Below, piece by piece: positions 43,286-56,127 of a DNA stretch of 64,000 bases (position 1 is its first letter; each line of letters begins with the position of its first letter). Under the pieces are notes generated by a model. That model worked only from the letters and a program-made list of their open reading frames with translations. It had not been told where the DNA came from and ran no database searches. A program made the translations under genes and the position numbers. Source of the DNA: Thauera propionica (lineage in GTDB: Bacteria > Pseudomonadota > Gammaproteobacteria > Burkholderiales > Rhodocyclaceae); the NCBI RefSeq assembly GCF_002245655.1, contig NZ_NOIH01000003.1, positions 434,001 to 498,000 of the forward strand. Direction: 5' to 3'.

Positions 43286-44923
43286 ATGGTCTGGTTCGAC
43301 AATCTCAGGCTGCGCACGAAGCTGCTCTTCAATTTCGTTGCGTCGAGCGGCATCCTGATCGCCGCGATCATCATCTGCTACGTGCAGATCGACCGTATGG
43401 ACGCGCTCTCGCACGAGATGTCGGAGCACACCCTGCCCTCGGTAACACAGGCCGCGAGCCTGAGCGAAGGCCGCATGCGCTATCGCATCCGCAGCCTCGA
43501 ATTCATGCTTGCCGACAGTGCCGCGGAGCGCGAGAAGCTCGAGGCTTCGCTGGTCGACATCGACACCAAGCTCGCCAAGTCGATCGAGGACTACCGCCAG
43601 TTCGCTACGACACCCGAAGCCCGCGAGCTGCTCGACGCCTTCGGCAAGGCTGTTGGCGAGTATCGCAACGCCGTGATGGCCTCGGTGAAGCTCGTCAAGG
43701 ACGGCCGCGAATCCGAGGCCGTGCAGTTGCAGAAGACGGAATGGTTCGCGGCCGGTTCGCGTGTCGCGGCCACCACGAGCGCTCTGCTCAAGCACATCAA
43801 TGAGCAGGGCGACAAGGTTCGCGATGCCAGTGCCCAGGCCGCCGTCCACGCCGAGCGGATTGCAATCGGCGCACTGGTGATCGGCACTCTGGTGGCCGGT
43901 CTGCTCTCGGTTCTCCTGGCACGCCGGATCGGCTCGCGCCTGAATCGTGTCGTCGCGGTGGCGAGCGAGATCGCCGCCGGCCGCCTGGCCTCCCAGGCAG
44001 TCGGCAGCGGAGTGAGGAACACGGACGAGATCGGGGACCTGCAGGGCGCCATCGACGCCATGCGCGAATCGCTGCACGGTACCATCCGCGAAACCCGCGA
44101 CGAGTCCATGCGGCTGTCCGAGTCCGCTACAGGACTGGGCGCGGGCGTAGCCCACCTCGAAGCCAGCGTCGATGCGCAGAGCACGGCCGCCTCCAACATT
44201 GCGGCCCGCGTCGAGGAAGTCACGGTGTCGATCGGCGAGGTTGCCAACCGTACCAACGACGCCAGCGCCGCGGCGCGGGAGTCCGATACCAAGGCGCGCG
44301 ATGGCCGTGAAGTCTTGCGCAAGCTCGAGCACGAGATCGACCGTGTTGCCGACGTGGTGCGAACGGCGTCGGAAGGCATCGGCAACCTCGCCGAAGACTC
44401 CAAGAAGATCTCCGCGATCGTGAACGTCATCAAGGAGATCGCCGACCAGACCAACCTGCTGGCCCTCAACGCGGCGATCGAAGCGGCCCGCGCGGGCGAA
44501 CAGGGCCGCGGCTTCGCGGTGGTGGCTGACGAGGTCCGCAAGCTGGCCGAACGCACGTCGCACTCGACGGGCGAGATCACCGAGATGGTCGGTACCATCC
44601 AGGCTTCGACCGCCCAGGTCGTCACCCGTATCGACGAGGGCGTGTCGGCCGTCGGCCGCAGCGTGGCCCACGCCCGCGACGCCGGCGAGAGCATCGAGTC
44701 GCTGCTCGCCATCGCACGCGAGGTCTCCGAGTTGATCAGCGACATCGACCTTGCGCTCCGGGAGCAGGCCGAAGCCTCGAACGACGTCGCGCGCACCGTC
44801 GAGCAGATCGCCAGCAACGCCGAGGAAATCCATACGGTCACCACCGAGACCAAGCGCTCGGCGGAGGCTCTGCAGGCCATGGCTGGCCGCATGCAAGGCA
44901 ACGTGAGCCGCTTCAGTCTTTGA
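43286..44923 (+). CDS. Methyl-accepting chemotaxis protein
   Basis: 545 residues. A first membrane helix (about residues 10-35) and a second (about 190-212, [18 protein letters not shown]) flank a four-helix-bundle periplasmic sensor domain. A HAMP domain and a long coiled-coil signalling domain follow, with the tip [41 protein letters not shown] intact. It would sense a periplasmic ligand and control CheA; the ligand is unknown. No CheR-binding pentapeptide is seen at the C-terminus (ends NVSRFSL). ATG 43286 was chosen with AGG upstream; the frame is open 16 codons further. A hairpin follows the stop. Confidence 0.93.
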   Translation: MVWFDNLRLRTKLLFNFVASSGILIAAIIICYVQIDRMDALSHEMSEHTLPSVTQAASLSEGRMRYRIRSLEFMLADSAAEREKLEASLVDIDTKLAKSIEDYRQFATTPEARELLDAFGKAVGEYRNAVMASVKLVKDGRESEAVQLQKTEWFAAGSRVAATTSALLKHINEQGDKVRDASAQAAVHAERIAIGALVIGTLVAGLLSVLLARRIGSRLNRVVAVASEIAAGRLASQAVGSGVRNTDEIGDLQGAIDAMRESLHGTIRETRDESMRLSESATGLGAGVAHLEASVDAQSTAASNIAARVEEVTVSIGEVANRTNDASAAARESDTKARDGREVLRKLEHEIDRVADVVRTASEGIGNLAEDSKKISAIVNVIKEIADQTNLLALNAAIEAARAGEQGRGFAVVADEVRKLAERTSHSTGEITEMVGTIQASTAQVVTRIDEGVSAVGRSVAHARDAGESIESLLAIAREVSELISDIDLALREQAEASNDVARTVEQIASNAEEIHTVTTETKRSAEALQAMAGRMQGNVSRFSL

Positions 44924-44931
44924 GCGCCGCA

Positions 44932-44955
44932 CGTCCCGCCATGGCTGGCGGGGCG
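44932..44955. terminator. Bidirectional hairpin between the chemoreceptor and psiE genes
   Basis: CGTCCCGCC and GGCGGGGCG form a 9-bp stem with one G-T pair and the loop ATGGCT. TTC follows on the plus strand. It lies between convergent genes, so it may terminate both. Confidence 0.5.
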
Positions 44956-44956
44956 T

Positions 44957-45430
44957 TCAGTCGCCCGGCCGTGCCGAAACCAGCCAGTAGGTCACACCGA
45001 GCGCGAGCACGACGACGCCGATAGCGAACAGGTACATCGGCGCCAGCGCGGAGAGATCGAGCACGATCACCTTGCGCGCGATCGCCATCAGCGCGGTGGC
45101 GATCACCAGCTTCACGTGGATGACGTCGTCACGCAGGTAGAGCGTGATGTTGACGAAGATCTCGATCGCGATCAGCACCGCCAGGAAGGCGGCGAAGACG
45201 ACGAAGATGTCATTGAGATCCAGCAGCAGGAAAGGCGGGGCGGACAGCTTCTCGTAGAGCACCAGGACGACGTCGGCCACGGTCCACAGGATCACCGCCA
45301 CCATCAGCACCGCCAGCACCCGGATCGCCTGGCGGATGATCCAGTGCAGTCGGTCGATCAGCGGGTCATCGACGCGTTCGCCGAGGTGGTTGTCGTGGTC
45401 TGAACTGCGTGCGAGCTTCGTGCGTTCCAT
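44957..45430 (-). CDS. PsiE-family (phosphate-starvation-inducible) membrane protein
   Basis: 157 residues with four membrane helices, characteristic of PsiE. Motifs are LLDLNDIFVVFAAFLAVLIAIEIFVNITLYL and VIHVKLVIATALMAIARKVIVLDL, which dominate the family. The role is unknown; in Escherichia coli psiE is induced by phosphate limitation. No Pho box is evident in the 64-base gap upstream. The N-terminal 25 residues are hydrophilic and cytoplasmic. Confidence 0.9.
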   Translation of the reverse strand: MERTKLARSSDHDNHLGERVDDPLIDRLHWIIRQAIRVLAVLMVAVILWTVADVVLVLYEKLSAPPFLLLDLNDIFVVFAAFLAVLIAIEIFVNITLYLRDDVIHVKLVIATALMAIARKVIVLDLSALAPMYLFAIGVVVLALGVTYWLVSARPGD

Positions 45431-45494
45431 GTCGCCCCCCGATGCGTTCGCGGCACGCAGACCCGCATCCGGATGGGCCTGTGTGCCGCCAGCT

Positions 45495-45902
45495 TCAGTT
45501 CAGCGCCCCGCCTTTCGGGTACGCCCCCCACTTCTCCAGCGCGCGGGCGAGGACGTCGACCTCGGCAGAGGTCTCCACGCCGTCGGCGCTGACGATCTCC
45601 TGCATTGTCTGCAGCAGCGCCCGCTGCAGGGCCGGATCGGTAATGTCCTCGAGCAGGAGGTCGAGCACCTCGTCGGCCACCTTCAGCCGCACGCCGTCGA
45701 GGTAGTTTGCGCTCAACAGCAGATCGTCGCAGTACTCGCGCAGGATGCGCTCGAACTCGACCCGGCCGATGCTGAGGCGACGAGCGAGGTCGGCCTGCAT
45801 CATGGCATCGAGCTCGTTGCGGTCCAGGCCGCCGTCGGCGAGCACGGTCAGGGCAAGCAGGCGGGCGGCCGCCGGGGTGCTGTCGGTTTCGTAGTGGCGC
45901 AT
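45495..45902 (-). CDS. TerB-like helical protein
   Basis: 135 residues, mostly helical. The pattern LLALTVLADGGLDRNELDAM and MQEIVSADGVETSAEVDVLARALEKWG, each with a D-G-x-D/E calcium-binding-like loop, is that of TerB/DjlA-type proteins, which occur in tellurite resistance or envelope stress clusters. Nothing else of a ter operon is near, so only a general metal- or stress-linked role can be suggested. GGAGA lies seven bases before ATG 45902. It is divergent from an NhaR-like gene. Confidence 0.75.
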   Translation of the reverse strand: MRHYETDSTPAAARLLALTVLADGGLDRNELDAMMQADLARRLSIGRVEFERILREYCDDLLLSANYLDGVRLKVADEVLDLLLEDITDPALQRALLQTMQEIVSADGVETSAEVDVLARALEKWGAYPKGGALN

Positions 45903-46023
45903 GGTGCTGTCTCCTTTCTTGTGTCGGGATGGCTGCTGCGGCCCGGACAACCGGTTTGGCCCACCGGGGAGCGCTGCAGACAGCTGCAGACTAAAGGAGA
46001 AGCGAACGCCCAAAAAGTCGATC

Positions 46024-46043
46024 TCGATTAGCAATACAATCGA
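46024..46043. promoter_or_regulatory. Inverted repeat TCGATT-N8-AATCGA, candidate LysR operator
   Basis: A perfect 6-8-6 dyad lies 31 bases before the NhaR-like start codon in the 171-base gap to the divergent TerB-like gene. LysR-type regulators bind such interrupted dyads and often repress their own gene. Confidence 0.45.
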
Positions 46044-46073
46044 TTTTTTCGACGGAACAAAGGGTGGTGCGGG

Positions 46074-46967
46074 ATGACTGAACTCAACTACAAGCACCTG
46101 CGCTACTTCTGGACGGTGGCGCGCGTGGGCACGATTGCGGAAGCCGGCCGCCTGCTGAATCTTGCGCCACACTCGATCAGCGCCCAACTCGCCACGTTCG
46201 AGGCAGCTCTCGGTGTCAGCCTGTTCCGCCGTGCCAGGCGCCGGCTGGTCCTCACCGAAGCGGGCGAACGCATCCTGGGTCACGCCGAGAAAATCTTCGC
46301 GCTGGGCGATCAGATCGTCGACGTGGTGCGCGATGACAGCCTGCGCCGCAGCCTGCCGTTTCGCATCGGCATTCCCGATGCGATGCCCAAGTCCGTCATC
46401 TACCACCTGATCGAACCGGCGCTGCACGTCGAGCGCCCCGGCCGGCTGGTGTGCCGCGAAGCCCCGCTGGCGGAACTGCTCGCCGAACTGGCGGTGCATC
46501 GGCTCGACCTGGTGATCGCCGACCGTCCGGTGCCGCCCGAGGTCAGCGTGCGCGGCTACAGCACGCTGCTGAGCGAGAGCACGCTGACCGTGTTCGCCGC
46601 ACCGGCACTGTCAGCGCAATTGGCCGACGGGTTTCCGGCCACGCTGGATGGGGCGCCCTTCCTGATGCCGGGCGAGGACGTCGCCCACCGTGGGGCACTG
46701 CTGCAATGGTTCGAGCGCGAGCGCGTGCAGCCCTCGATCGTGGCTGAATTCGACGACAGCGCGCTGATGAAATCCTTCGCCCAGGGAGGCGCCGGCGCCA
46801 TCGTAGCGCCGACTTCGATTGCCGACTACGTCTGCCGGCAGTATGGACTGGAGGTGATTGGCGAGATCGACTCGGTGGTGAGCCAGGTCTATGCGATCAC
46901 CACCGAACGCCGGCTATCGCATCCCGCCATGCAGGCGATCCGCGAGCAGGCCGGGAAGCTGGGCTGA
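46074..46967 (+). CDS. LysR-family regulator, NhaR-like
   Basis: 297 residues. The opening ELNYKHLRYFWTVARVGTIAEAGRLLNLAPHSISAQLATFEAALG is typical of NhaR, as are RIGIPDAMPKSVIYHLIEPAL and the C-terminal AFVVPTSI-like GAIVAPTSIADYVCRQYGLEVIG. NhaR activates the sodium/proton antiporter nhaA in response to sodium; no antiporter is found here, so the target may be the divergent TerB-like gene or distant genes. A candidate operator is present just upstream. It ends 13 bases before the end of the convergent thioredoxin gene. Confidence 0.88.
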   Translation: MTELNYKHLRYFWTVARVGTIAEAGRLLNLAPHSISAQLATFEAALGVSLFRRARRRLVLTEAGERILGHAEKIFALGDQIVDVVRDDSLRRSLPFRIGIPDAMPKSVIYHLIEPALHVERPGRLVCREAPLAELLAELAVHRLDLVIADRPVPPEVSVRGYSTLLSESTLTVFAAPALSAQLADGFPATLDGAPFLMPGEDVAHRGALLQWFERERVQPSIVAEFDDSALMKSFAQGGAGAIVAPTSIADYVCRQYGLEVIGEIDSVVSQVYAITTERRLSHPAMQAIREQAGKLG

Positions 46968-46979
46968 TGCCGGACCCGC

Positions 46980-47357
46980 TCAGGCCTGTTCCTGGCCTGC
47001 CTGTTGGGCGGCGATCTCGGCCCGCACCTGTTCCATGTCCAGGCCTCGCACGCCTTCGATGACCTGATTCAAGGCGCTGGCGGGCAGGGCGCCGGACTCG
47101 CGGAACACCATGATGCCCTCGCGGATCACCGCAATGGTCGGAATGGAGCGGATCTGGAAGGTCGCGGCCAGTTCCTGCTGGGCCTCGGTGTCGATCTTGC
47201 CGAAGACGATGTCCGGGTTGGCTTCGGAGGCCGCCTCGTAGGTAGGGGCAAAATTGCGGCAGGGGCCGCACCAGGCCGCCCAGAAGTCCAGGAACACGAT
47301 CGGGTTCTTTTCCAGGACGTCGTTGAAGTTTTCGGCGGTGATTTCGAGGCTGGCCAT
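46980..47357 (-). CDS. Thioredoxin-family protein
   Basis: 125 residues. Active site FWAAWCGPCRNFAPTY, cis-proline motif IRSIPTIAVIREGI, and the thioredoxin fold from residue 3 to about 105, with an extra helical tail (MEQVRAEIAAQQAGQEQA). No signal peptide, so it is cytoplasmic and would reduce disulfides. ATG 47357 is preceded by AGGAG. The hybrid kinase gene's end lies downstream of its own promoter region on the same strand. Confidence 0.93.
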   Translation of the reverse strand: MASLEITAENFNDVLEKNPIVFLDFWAAWCGPCRNFAPTYEAASEANPDIVFGKIDTEAQQELAATFQIRSIPTIAVIREGIMVFRESGALPASALNQVIEGVRGLDMEQVRAEIAAQQAGQEQA

Positions 47358-47439
47358 GTCGGGCTCCTGGGGATTGAAGCCCAAGATGCTACCCGAGGCG
47401 GCGACGCACCCCAAGCACGAGCGACGCGGGGCGCGACGT

Positions 47440-49275
47440 TCAGTCGCTGCGGGGAGCGGCCTGCAGCACGACCGCGATGCGGTCGAAAAGCTGCGCGACG
47501 TTGAGCGGCTTGGTCAGGAAGTCGTCCATGCCCGCGGCAAAGCAGATCTGGCGATCCTCTTCGCGCGCGCTGGCCGTCATCGCCACGATCGGCACATGCC
47601 GACGCCCATTCTCGCGCTCGTGCGCGCGGATGCGGCGTGTGGCCTCGAGCCCGTCCATCACCGGCATCTGCAGGTCCATCAGCACCAGATCGAAATCCTG
47701 CTGCGCGCAGCGTTCGACCGCCTTCAGCCCGTTGTCGGCCACGGTCACCGCGTAGCCCTTGCGGCTCAGCAAGGCGACAGCCAGCTTCTGGTTGATCGGG
47801 TTGTCCTCGACCAGCAGGATGGTGCCGGCGCTGCCTGCTTGCGGCAGGTCGCCGGCCTGGCTCACCGGCCCGGTCGAGCTGGCCGGGGTCTCCGCCGGCG
47901 CGACCGGGCGGCGGAAACGGACGCTGAAGAAGAAGTGACTGCCGCGCCCGGGCTGGCTATCGACGCCGAGCGTGCCGCCCATCAGCTCGACCAGGCGGCG
48001 CGAGATGGTCAGCCCGAGGCCGGTGCCGCCATAGCGGCGCGAGGTCGAGCTGTCGGCCTGGGCGAAGGCGTCGAACACCAGCGTCTGCGCATCGGCCTCG
48101 ATGCCGATACCCGTGTCGCGCACCGAAAAACCGATCACCACGTCATCCTCGGTCGCGTCGCTCAGCGAGGCCGACACGACCACTTCGCCGTGTGGCGTGA
48201 ACTTGATCGCGTTGCCGATCAGGTTGGTCAGTACCTGCTTGAGCCGCAGCGCATCACCCACCACGCGGCGCGGCAGGTCGGGCGGAATCTCGAGCCGCAG
48301 GTCCAGCCCCTTGGCCTGCGCCGGCGCAGCCAGCACCTGGGTGGACAGGCGCAGCGTGTCGTGGAGGTCGAAGGACTCGCTCTCGATGTCGATCCGGCCG
48401 GCCTCGATCTTGGAAAAGTCGAGGATGTCGTTCAGGATGCGCAGCAGCGAATCGGCCGACGCCTGGATCATGAGCAGATGCTCGGGCACGTCCGGCGCAC
48501 GCGGGTCCATCAGCGCGAGTTCGGTGAGCCCGATGATGCCGTTCATCGGCGTACGGATCTCGTGGCTCATGTTGGCCAGGAACTGGCTCTTGGTGCGGTT
48601 GGCGATCTCGGCCTGGTCGCGCGAGACCTGGAGTTCGGCAATCATGCGGCTGCGTTCGAGGCTGAGCTGGATCGCCTCGACCAGAATGGCCCGCAGGTTG
48701 TTGGCGCTGTTGATCACCGCGGCGATGAACACCAGCGACAGCACGATCAGGATCAGATCGGGCGGACCGCCATAGTCGAATGCGCAGATCACTCCGATCG
48801 GCAGCACCGACAGCATGACGTAGATCGTCAGCGCGCCGCGTGACGGGGCGAGCGTCGACACTGCACCTGCAATCGTGGCCGAGATCAGACCGGCGGTGAA
48901 AAAGCGGGCGCCATAGCCAGCTTCGATCATGAACAGCGCAGCCCCGACACCCCAGCCAATCCCTGCCAGCACCGCGCCCACCATGTAGCGCCGGAACCAC
49001 AGATCGGTCTGTTCTACGCCCGGGGCGCAGGCGTAGAAGCGGCGCACCAACATCGCCCGACCGGCGCCCAGCAGCACCATGGCACCGGCCCAGACGAGCG
49101 CGGGCAGCAAGGCTGCACCAAACACGATGTTGCCGACCGCCAGCAAGGTCGCGACGGTGACGAGCACGCCCTGCGCAGGCAAGGCGTTGCGATAGAGCAG
49201 GCATACCGACTGGTGCCAGACGGCGGCATCCACTCGGTCGGTCGGTCCGGCAGGCGTCACGTCAGGCGGTTCCAC
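47440..49275 (-). CDS. Hybrid sensor histidine kinase with receiver domain
   Basis: 611 residues. The N-terminal 190 residues have about six membrane helices without an obvious periplasmic sensor. Then come a coiled coil, the HisKA box [16 protein letters not shown] with phospho-accepting His238, and the HATPase domain with [35 protein letters not shown] receiver domain (about 485-605) follows with Asp534 in [13 protein letters not shown]. The input signal is unknown. This BarA-like layout without a phosphotransfer domain needs a separate Hpt protein, not seen nearby. The start is GTG 49275. Confidence 0.9.
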   Translation of the reverse strand: MEPPDVTPAGPTDRVDAAVWHQSVCLLYRNALPAQGVLVTVATLLAVGNIVFGAALLPALVWAGAMVLLGAGRAMLVRRFYACAPGVEQTDLWFRRYMVGAVLAGIGWGVGAALFMIEAGYGARFFTAGLISATIAGAVSTLAPSRGALTIYVMLSVLPIGVICAFDYGGPPDLILIVLSLVFIAAVINSANNLRAILVEAIQLSLERSRMIAELQVSRDQAEIANRTKSQFLANMSHEIRTPMNGIIGLTELALMDPRAPDVPEHLLMIQASADSLLRILNDILDFSKIEAGRIDIESESFDLHDTLRLSTQVLAAPAQAKGLDLRLEIPPDLPRRVVGDALRLKQVLTNLIGNAIKFTPHGEVVVSASLSDATEDDVVIGFSVRDTGIGIEADAQTLVFDAFAQADSSTSRRYGGTGLGLTISRRLVELMGGTLGVDSQPGRGSHFFFSVRFRRPVAPAETPASSTGPVSQAGDLPQAGSAGTILLVEDNPINQKLAVALLSRKGYAVTVADNGLKAVERCAQQDFDLVLMDLQMPVMDGLEATRRIRAHERENGRRHVPIVAMTASAREEDRQICFAAGMDDFLTKPLNVAQLFDRIAVVLQAAPRSD

Positions 49276-49346
49276 GGAGCACGGAAATGATCGAGGCTAG
49301 CATGACCTCATTCTGCGCTCCGTGACCTGGTTCCGTAACGGCGCGA

Positions 49347-53108
<3,762 letters not shown>

Positions 53109-53161
53109 GGGTCTTACCTCGGTCGGTCAACGGTCGCCGGGCAACGCCATGCACAAATGCG

Positions 53162-53201
53162 AACGGCGCCACAAACCGGCTGAAGGTTTGTGAGCGCCGT
53201 T
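53162..53201 (-). promoter_or_regulatory. Hairpin joined to the SAH aptamer, candidate expression platform
   Basis: On the metH transcript strand, AACGGCGC-T-CACAAACC pairs with GGTTTGTGGCGCCGTT across a seven-base loop, giving 16 pairs and one bulged base. The upstream arm reuses AACGGCGC, which is also the 3' end of the SAH aptamer. Formation of the hairpin and of the ligand-bound aptamer should thus exclude each other. No T-run follows. Confidence 0.6.
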
Positions 53202-53260
53202 GATCGGTTGCCGAGCCTGGCCCTCGCAGGTTCAGTCGGGGTCGCAGCGCTCCTCGGCAG
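53190..53260 (-). promoter_or_regulatory. S-adenosylhomocysteine (SAH) riboswitch upstream of metH
   Basis: Read on the transcript strand, the leader holds GCCGAGGAGCGCTGC, then CCAGGCTCGGCA, then AACGGCGCTCA. These are the three conserved blocks of the SAH riboswitch: the P1 strands CCGAG and CTCGG, the GAGGAGCGCUGC core, and the 3' pseudoknot strand that pairs with the core's GCGCU. The class controls metH, ahcY and related genes in beta- and gammaproteobacteria and turns expression on when SAH accumulates. The aptamer ends about 80 bases before the metH start. No structure prediction was run. Confidence 0.85.
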
Positions 53261-53324
53261 GGGGCGAATTGTATCGGCTCACGCCGAGACTTGCCAAGCG
53301 CGAAAGTGGCTTGTCGACAGGGAC

Positions 53325-53915
53325 TTACCAGTAGGGAAAGAAGGGATGCGGCGGGAAGAAGGGATGCCGGTAGTACGGGTGCGGGTAGCCCCACCCGCCC
53401 CAGAACGGCCCTTCGCGCGGATAGACGTAGGTCTGGCTCGTCCGCACCACCTTGCCGTCGATGAAATGCACGTTGAACAGCGTGGCAATGCCCGGGCCGT
53501 AGTTGCGTACGTTCCAGTCCCACACCTCCTCGCCCGACAGGCGGAAGGTCTGCTCCGAACGATGCTCGCCGAGCAGGCGGTCGACCTCCTCGCGCGTCAT
53601 GCCCTTCTGCACCCGCATCAGGTTCTCGTCGTCGAGCGCATCCCACTGCCGCAGCACGATGCCACCCTGGTCGATCTGCACCATCAGGCAGCTGCGCCCA
53701 TAAGGCTGGGTCGCATATTCGAGCGTGGTCGTGCCGTCCTCGTTCTGCCAGCGCCGCGTGGGTTCGCCCTTGGCCGCCAGGGTCTCGGCCTCGGTGGTGA
53801 AGGGACGCGGCGGCGCAAACGTCATGCAGCCGGCCAGCTGCAGCGCGACCGCCACAAACAGCAACATGCCGATCCCGCGCAGCAGGCGCAGTGGCAACAG
53901 GTTGAAGACACTCAT
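53325..53915 (-). CDS. Lipoprotein with BamE/SmpA-like repeats (first of a tandem pair)
   Basis: 196 residues. An export signal with lipobox LQLAGC puts the mature Cys at about residue 30. The body has two similar units, AAKGEPTRRWQNEDGTTTLEY and VQKGMTREEVDRLLGEHRSEQTFRLSGEEVWDWNV, both resembling the BamE/SmpA/OmlA fold, and the C-terminus is rich in Pro, His, Tyr, Phe and Trp (HPYYRHPFFPPHPFFPYW). It is a likely envelope lipoprotein. It is clearly related to the next gene upstream. GAGGAAGA lies just before ATG 53915, 13 bases after that gene's stop, so they form one operon. Function unknown. Confidence 0.78.
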   Translation of the reverse strand: MSVFNLLPLRLLRGIGMLLFVAVALQLAGCMTFAPPRPFTTEAETLAAKGEPTRRWQNEDGTTTLEYATQPYGRSCLMVQIDQGGIVLRQWDALDDENLMRVQKGMTREEVDRLLGEHRSEQTFRLSGEEVWDWNVRNYGPGIATLFNVHFIDGKVVRTSQTYVYPREGPFWGGWGYPHPYYRHPFFPPHPFFPYW

Positions 53916-53928
53916 GGTCTTCCTCCGC

Positions 53929-54420
53929 TCAGCGTCGATATTGCGTGTAACGGCCGGTGCCGACCACACGGCCATCGGTATTGAACGACACGGTGAAGAA
54001 CACCGGCTCGCTGGTCCCGGCAAAGCCATGGCTGATCTTCCACTCCCACACGGTCTCATGCTTGAGCTGGAAGAACTGGCTGCGCGCCGGCTTGCCGAGC
54101 AGACGGCGTACCTCGTCGCCATTCATGCCATTGACCACGCGGGCGAAGTTCTGTTCGTTCAGCACCTGATCGATCTGACGCAGGATGTCGTCCGGCCCGA
54201 TCGTGATCATGAAGCACTCGATCCCCTCGGGCTGGCGCGTGTATTCCCAGGTGACCGAACCGTCCTCGTTCTTCCACTCCATCCTCGGCGGACCGAAGCG
54301 CTCGCGCACCTCCATCGCCGTCGACACGCCGGGCTTCAGCTCGCGCAGGTTGAAGTAGTCGCAGGCCGTTATTCCCACCGCGGACAGCAGCGCACACAGC
54401 CAGGCAAGCAGGCGTTTCAT
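53929..54420 (-). CDS. Lipoprotein with BamE/SmpA-like repeats (second of a tandem pair)
   Basis: 163 residues with a lipoprotein signal, VGITAC, Cys at residue 20. Two BamE-like units follow: LKPGVSTAMEVRERFGPPRMEWKNEDGSVTWEY and VVNGMNGDEVRRLLGKPARSQFFQLKHETVWEWKI. The classic G-x-S/T-x-x-E-V-x-x-x-x-G-x-P pattern is seen twice, so the protein is an internal duplication of the SmpA/OmlA motif. It lacks the aromatic tail of its neighbour. Genuine BamE is a single-unit protein of about 110 residues, so these are not the BAM-complex subunit itself. Function is unknown. Confidence 0.8.
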   Translation of the reverse strand: MKRLLAWLCALLSAVGITACDYFNLRELKPGVSTAMEVRERFGPPRMEWKNEDGSVTWEYTRQPEGIECFMITIGPDDILRQIDQVLNEQNFARVVNGMNGDEVRRLLGKPARSQFFQLKHETVWEWKISHGFAGTSEPVFFTVSFNTDGRVVGTGRYTQYRR

Positions 54421-54540
54421 CCCTTGGTTTCCCCCAATCGCGGGCGCCTGCCGGGCGGCAGGGCACTGGGCTAGAATCCGCCATCACCCTGGGTTTTGCA
54501 ACGCCCTCGCGGTGACTCTTTGCAACGTTCGGAGACATCA

Positions 54541-55653
54541 ATGAAGAAGACCCTGCTTGCACTCGCCCTGGTCAGCGCCGGCTTCGCCGCGCACGCCCAG
54601 ACCGTCGTCAAGATCGGCCACGCCGGCCCGCTGACCGGCCCGATCGCCCATATCGGCAAGGACGGCGAAAACGGTGCCCGCCTGGCGATCGAGGACGCCA
54701 ACGCCAAGGGCCTCACCATCGGCGGCAAGGCCGTCAAGTTCGAGCTGGTCAGCGAGGACGACCAGGCCGACCCGCGCACCGCCACCACCGCTGCGCAGCG
54801 CCTCACCGACGCGGGGGTCGCCGGCGTGATCGGCCACACCACCTCGGGCGCCTCCATCCCCGCCTCTCGCGTGTACGAGCAGGCCGGCGTGCCGGTGATC
54901 ACCCCGTCCTCGACCAGCCCCAAGCTGACCCAGCAGAACTACAAGGTCACCTACCGCGTCATCGCCAACGACCTGCAGCAGGGCGAGGCCATGGCCAAGT
55001 ACGCCATCGAGACACTGAAGGTGAAGAAGTTCGCCATCATCGACGACCGCACCGCCTACGGCCAGGGCCTGGCCGACGCCTTCGCCGAAAACGTCAAGAA
55101 GATGGGCGGCGAAGTGGTGGGTCGCGAGTTCACCAACGACAAGGCCACCGACTTCACCGCCATCCTCACCAAAATCAAGGCCCGCACGCCCGACGCCGTG
55201 TTCTACGGCGGCATGGACGCGCAGGGCGCCCCGATGCTGCGCCAGATGCGCCAGCTCGGCATCGCCGCCACCTTCCTCGGCGGCGACGGCAACTGCACGG
55301 CCGAGATGGTGAAGCTGGCTGGCGACGCGATGAACGACAAGGTCTTCTGCACCCAGGCCGGCATCCCGCTGTCGATGATGCCGGGCGGCAGCGAGTTCCT
55401 GTCGCGCTTCAAGCAGCGCTTCAACGCCGAAGTCCAGCTCTACGCCCCCTACAGCTACGACGCCGCCAGCGCACTGATCGAAGGCATGAAGGCTGCCGAC
55501 TCGACCGATCCGGCCAAGTACCTCGCGGCCATGCAGAAGGTGAGCTTCAAGGGCGTCACCGGCAACATCGCCTTCGACGCCAAGGGCGACATCAAGGAAG
55601 GCGGCGTGAGCCTGTACGGCTACGCGAACGGGAAGTGGGAGCCGCTGAAGTAA
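54541..55653 (+). CDS. Branched-chain amino acid ABC transporter substrate-binding protein (LivJ/LivK type), stand-alone
   Basis: 370 residues. The signal peptide ends near residue 20 (FAAHAQT). The mature part shows IGHAGPLTGPIAHIGKDGENGARLAIEDAN, then VSEDDQADPRTATTAAQRLTDAGVAGVIGHTTSGASIPASRVY, and two cysteines in GDGNCTAEMVKLAGDAMNDKVFC that likely form a disulfide. It binds leucine/isoleucine/valine or a related amino acid in the periplasm and delivers it to LivHMGF. It is a close paralogue of the livK gene 475 bases downstream, ends in two strong hairpins and probably shares the same permease. Two direct repeats TTTGCAACG (54495, 54519) precede ATG 54541. Confidence 0.92.
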   Translation: MKKTLLALALVSAGFAAHAQTVVKIGHAGPLTGPIAHIGKDGENGARLAIEDANAKGLTIGGKAVKFELVSEDDQADPRTATTAAQRLTDAGVAGVIGHTTSGASIPASRVYEQAGVPVITPSSTSPKLTQQNYKVTYRVIANDLQQGEAMAKYAIETLKVKKFAIIDDRTAYGQGLADAFAENVKKMGGEVVGREFTNDKATDFTAILTKIKARTPDAVFYGGMDAQGAPMLRQMRQLGIAATFLGGDGNCTAEMVKLAGDAMNDKVFCTQAGIPLSMMPGGSEFLSRFKQRFNAEVQLYAPYSYDAASALIEGMKAADSTDPAKYLAAMQKVSFKGVTGNIAFDAKGDIKEGGVSLYGYANGKWEPLK

Positions 55654-55667
55654 GCGCGGCACTATGC

Positions 55668-55694
55668 GCGAGGGCACCATGACGGTGCCCTCGC
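55668..55694 (+). terminator. Hairpin terminator 1 after the stand-alone livK-type gene
   Basis: GCGAGGGCACC pairs perfectly with GGTGCCCTCGC (11 bp) around the loop ATGAC, starting 15 bases after the stop codon. No T-run follows. A second hairpin lies 18 bases further on. Confidence 0.65.
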
Positions 55695-55711
55695 ACACGA
55701 TGGGTGCGACG

Positions 55712-55748
55712 GAACGGGGGCGCAGATGGCGCCCCCGTTCTCGTTTAC
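55712..55748 (+). terminator. Hairpin terminator 2 after the stand-alone livK-type gene
   Basis: GAACGGGGGCGC pairs with GCGCCCCCGTTC (12 bp, loop AGATG) and is followed by TCGTTTAC. Very stable. In tandem with the preceding hairpin it should isolate this gene from the following liv operon. Confidence 0.75.
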
Positions 55749-56127
55749 ACGCTCGTTGAACCCAGACAGCGACCGCGATCAGGGTTATCCGCAAGTGGCA
55801 TGAATTGTGCAATGCATCACCCCTGTTCGACGCACTGTCAGGTCCGGACGCGTTGCGTCATGAAGGTTCGACGCACGACTGCTGATGGACAGGGCATTTT
55901 TCGCCGCATTGCAGCAACACAGGACGGCTCAGCGCCATGAGGGTGTGCGTGCCTGCGCCCCGTTTTTGTGCAGAATACGCAAACTTTTGTCACAGATCCG
56001 GCTCCCGCCGGGGTGGCAGGAGGAGAAGGGGGCCGGGAACAACGGCCCCGACGAGGGAGACAAGGCCTCGCAGATGCGTCGGACAACAACCAATCAGCCA
56101 TCACTTGCGTTCGCTGGAGGATCAAGC
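55749..56127. other. Promoter region of the liv operon
   Basis: About 380 bases between the second terminator and the livK start. It shows no convincing gene. It contains a possible -10-like stretch near GCAGAATACGC (55970) and a small hairpin GGCC-GGGAACAAC-GGCC (56032-56048), and close to the start a strong GGAGG ribosome binding site. A translated reading frame runs through it, but its codons do not resemble a protein. Confidence 0.4.

Noticed and set aside
54495-54527. Direct repeats TTTGCAACG before the stand-alone livK-type gene
   Set aside because: Two copies 24 bases apart could be a regulator site, but there is no symmetry and no known matching motif; kept only as a remark in the gene entry.
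55885-56127. N-terminal extension of LivK through the intergenic frame
   Set aside because: The 81 extra codons do not look like protein, whereas ATG 56128 has a perfect GGAGG and starts a typical signal peptide.
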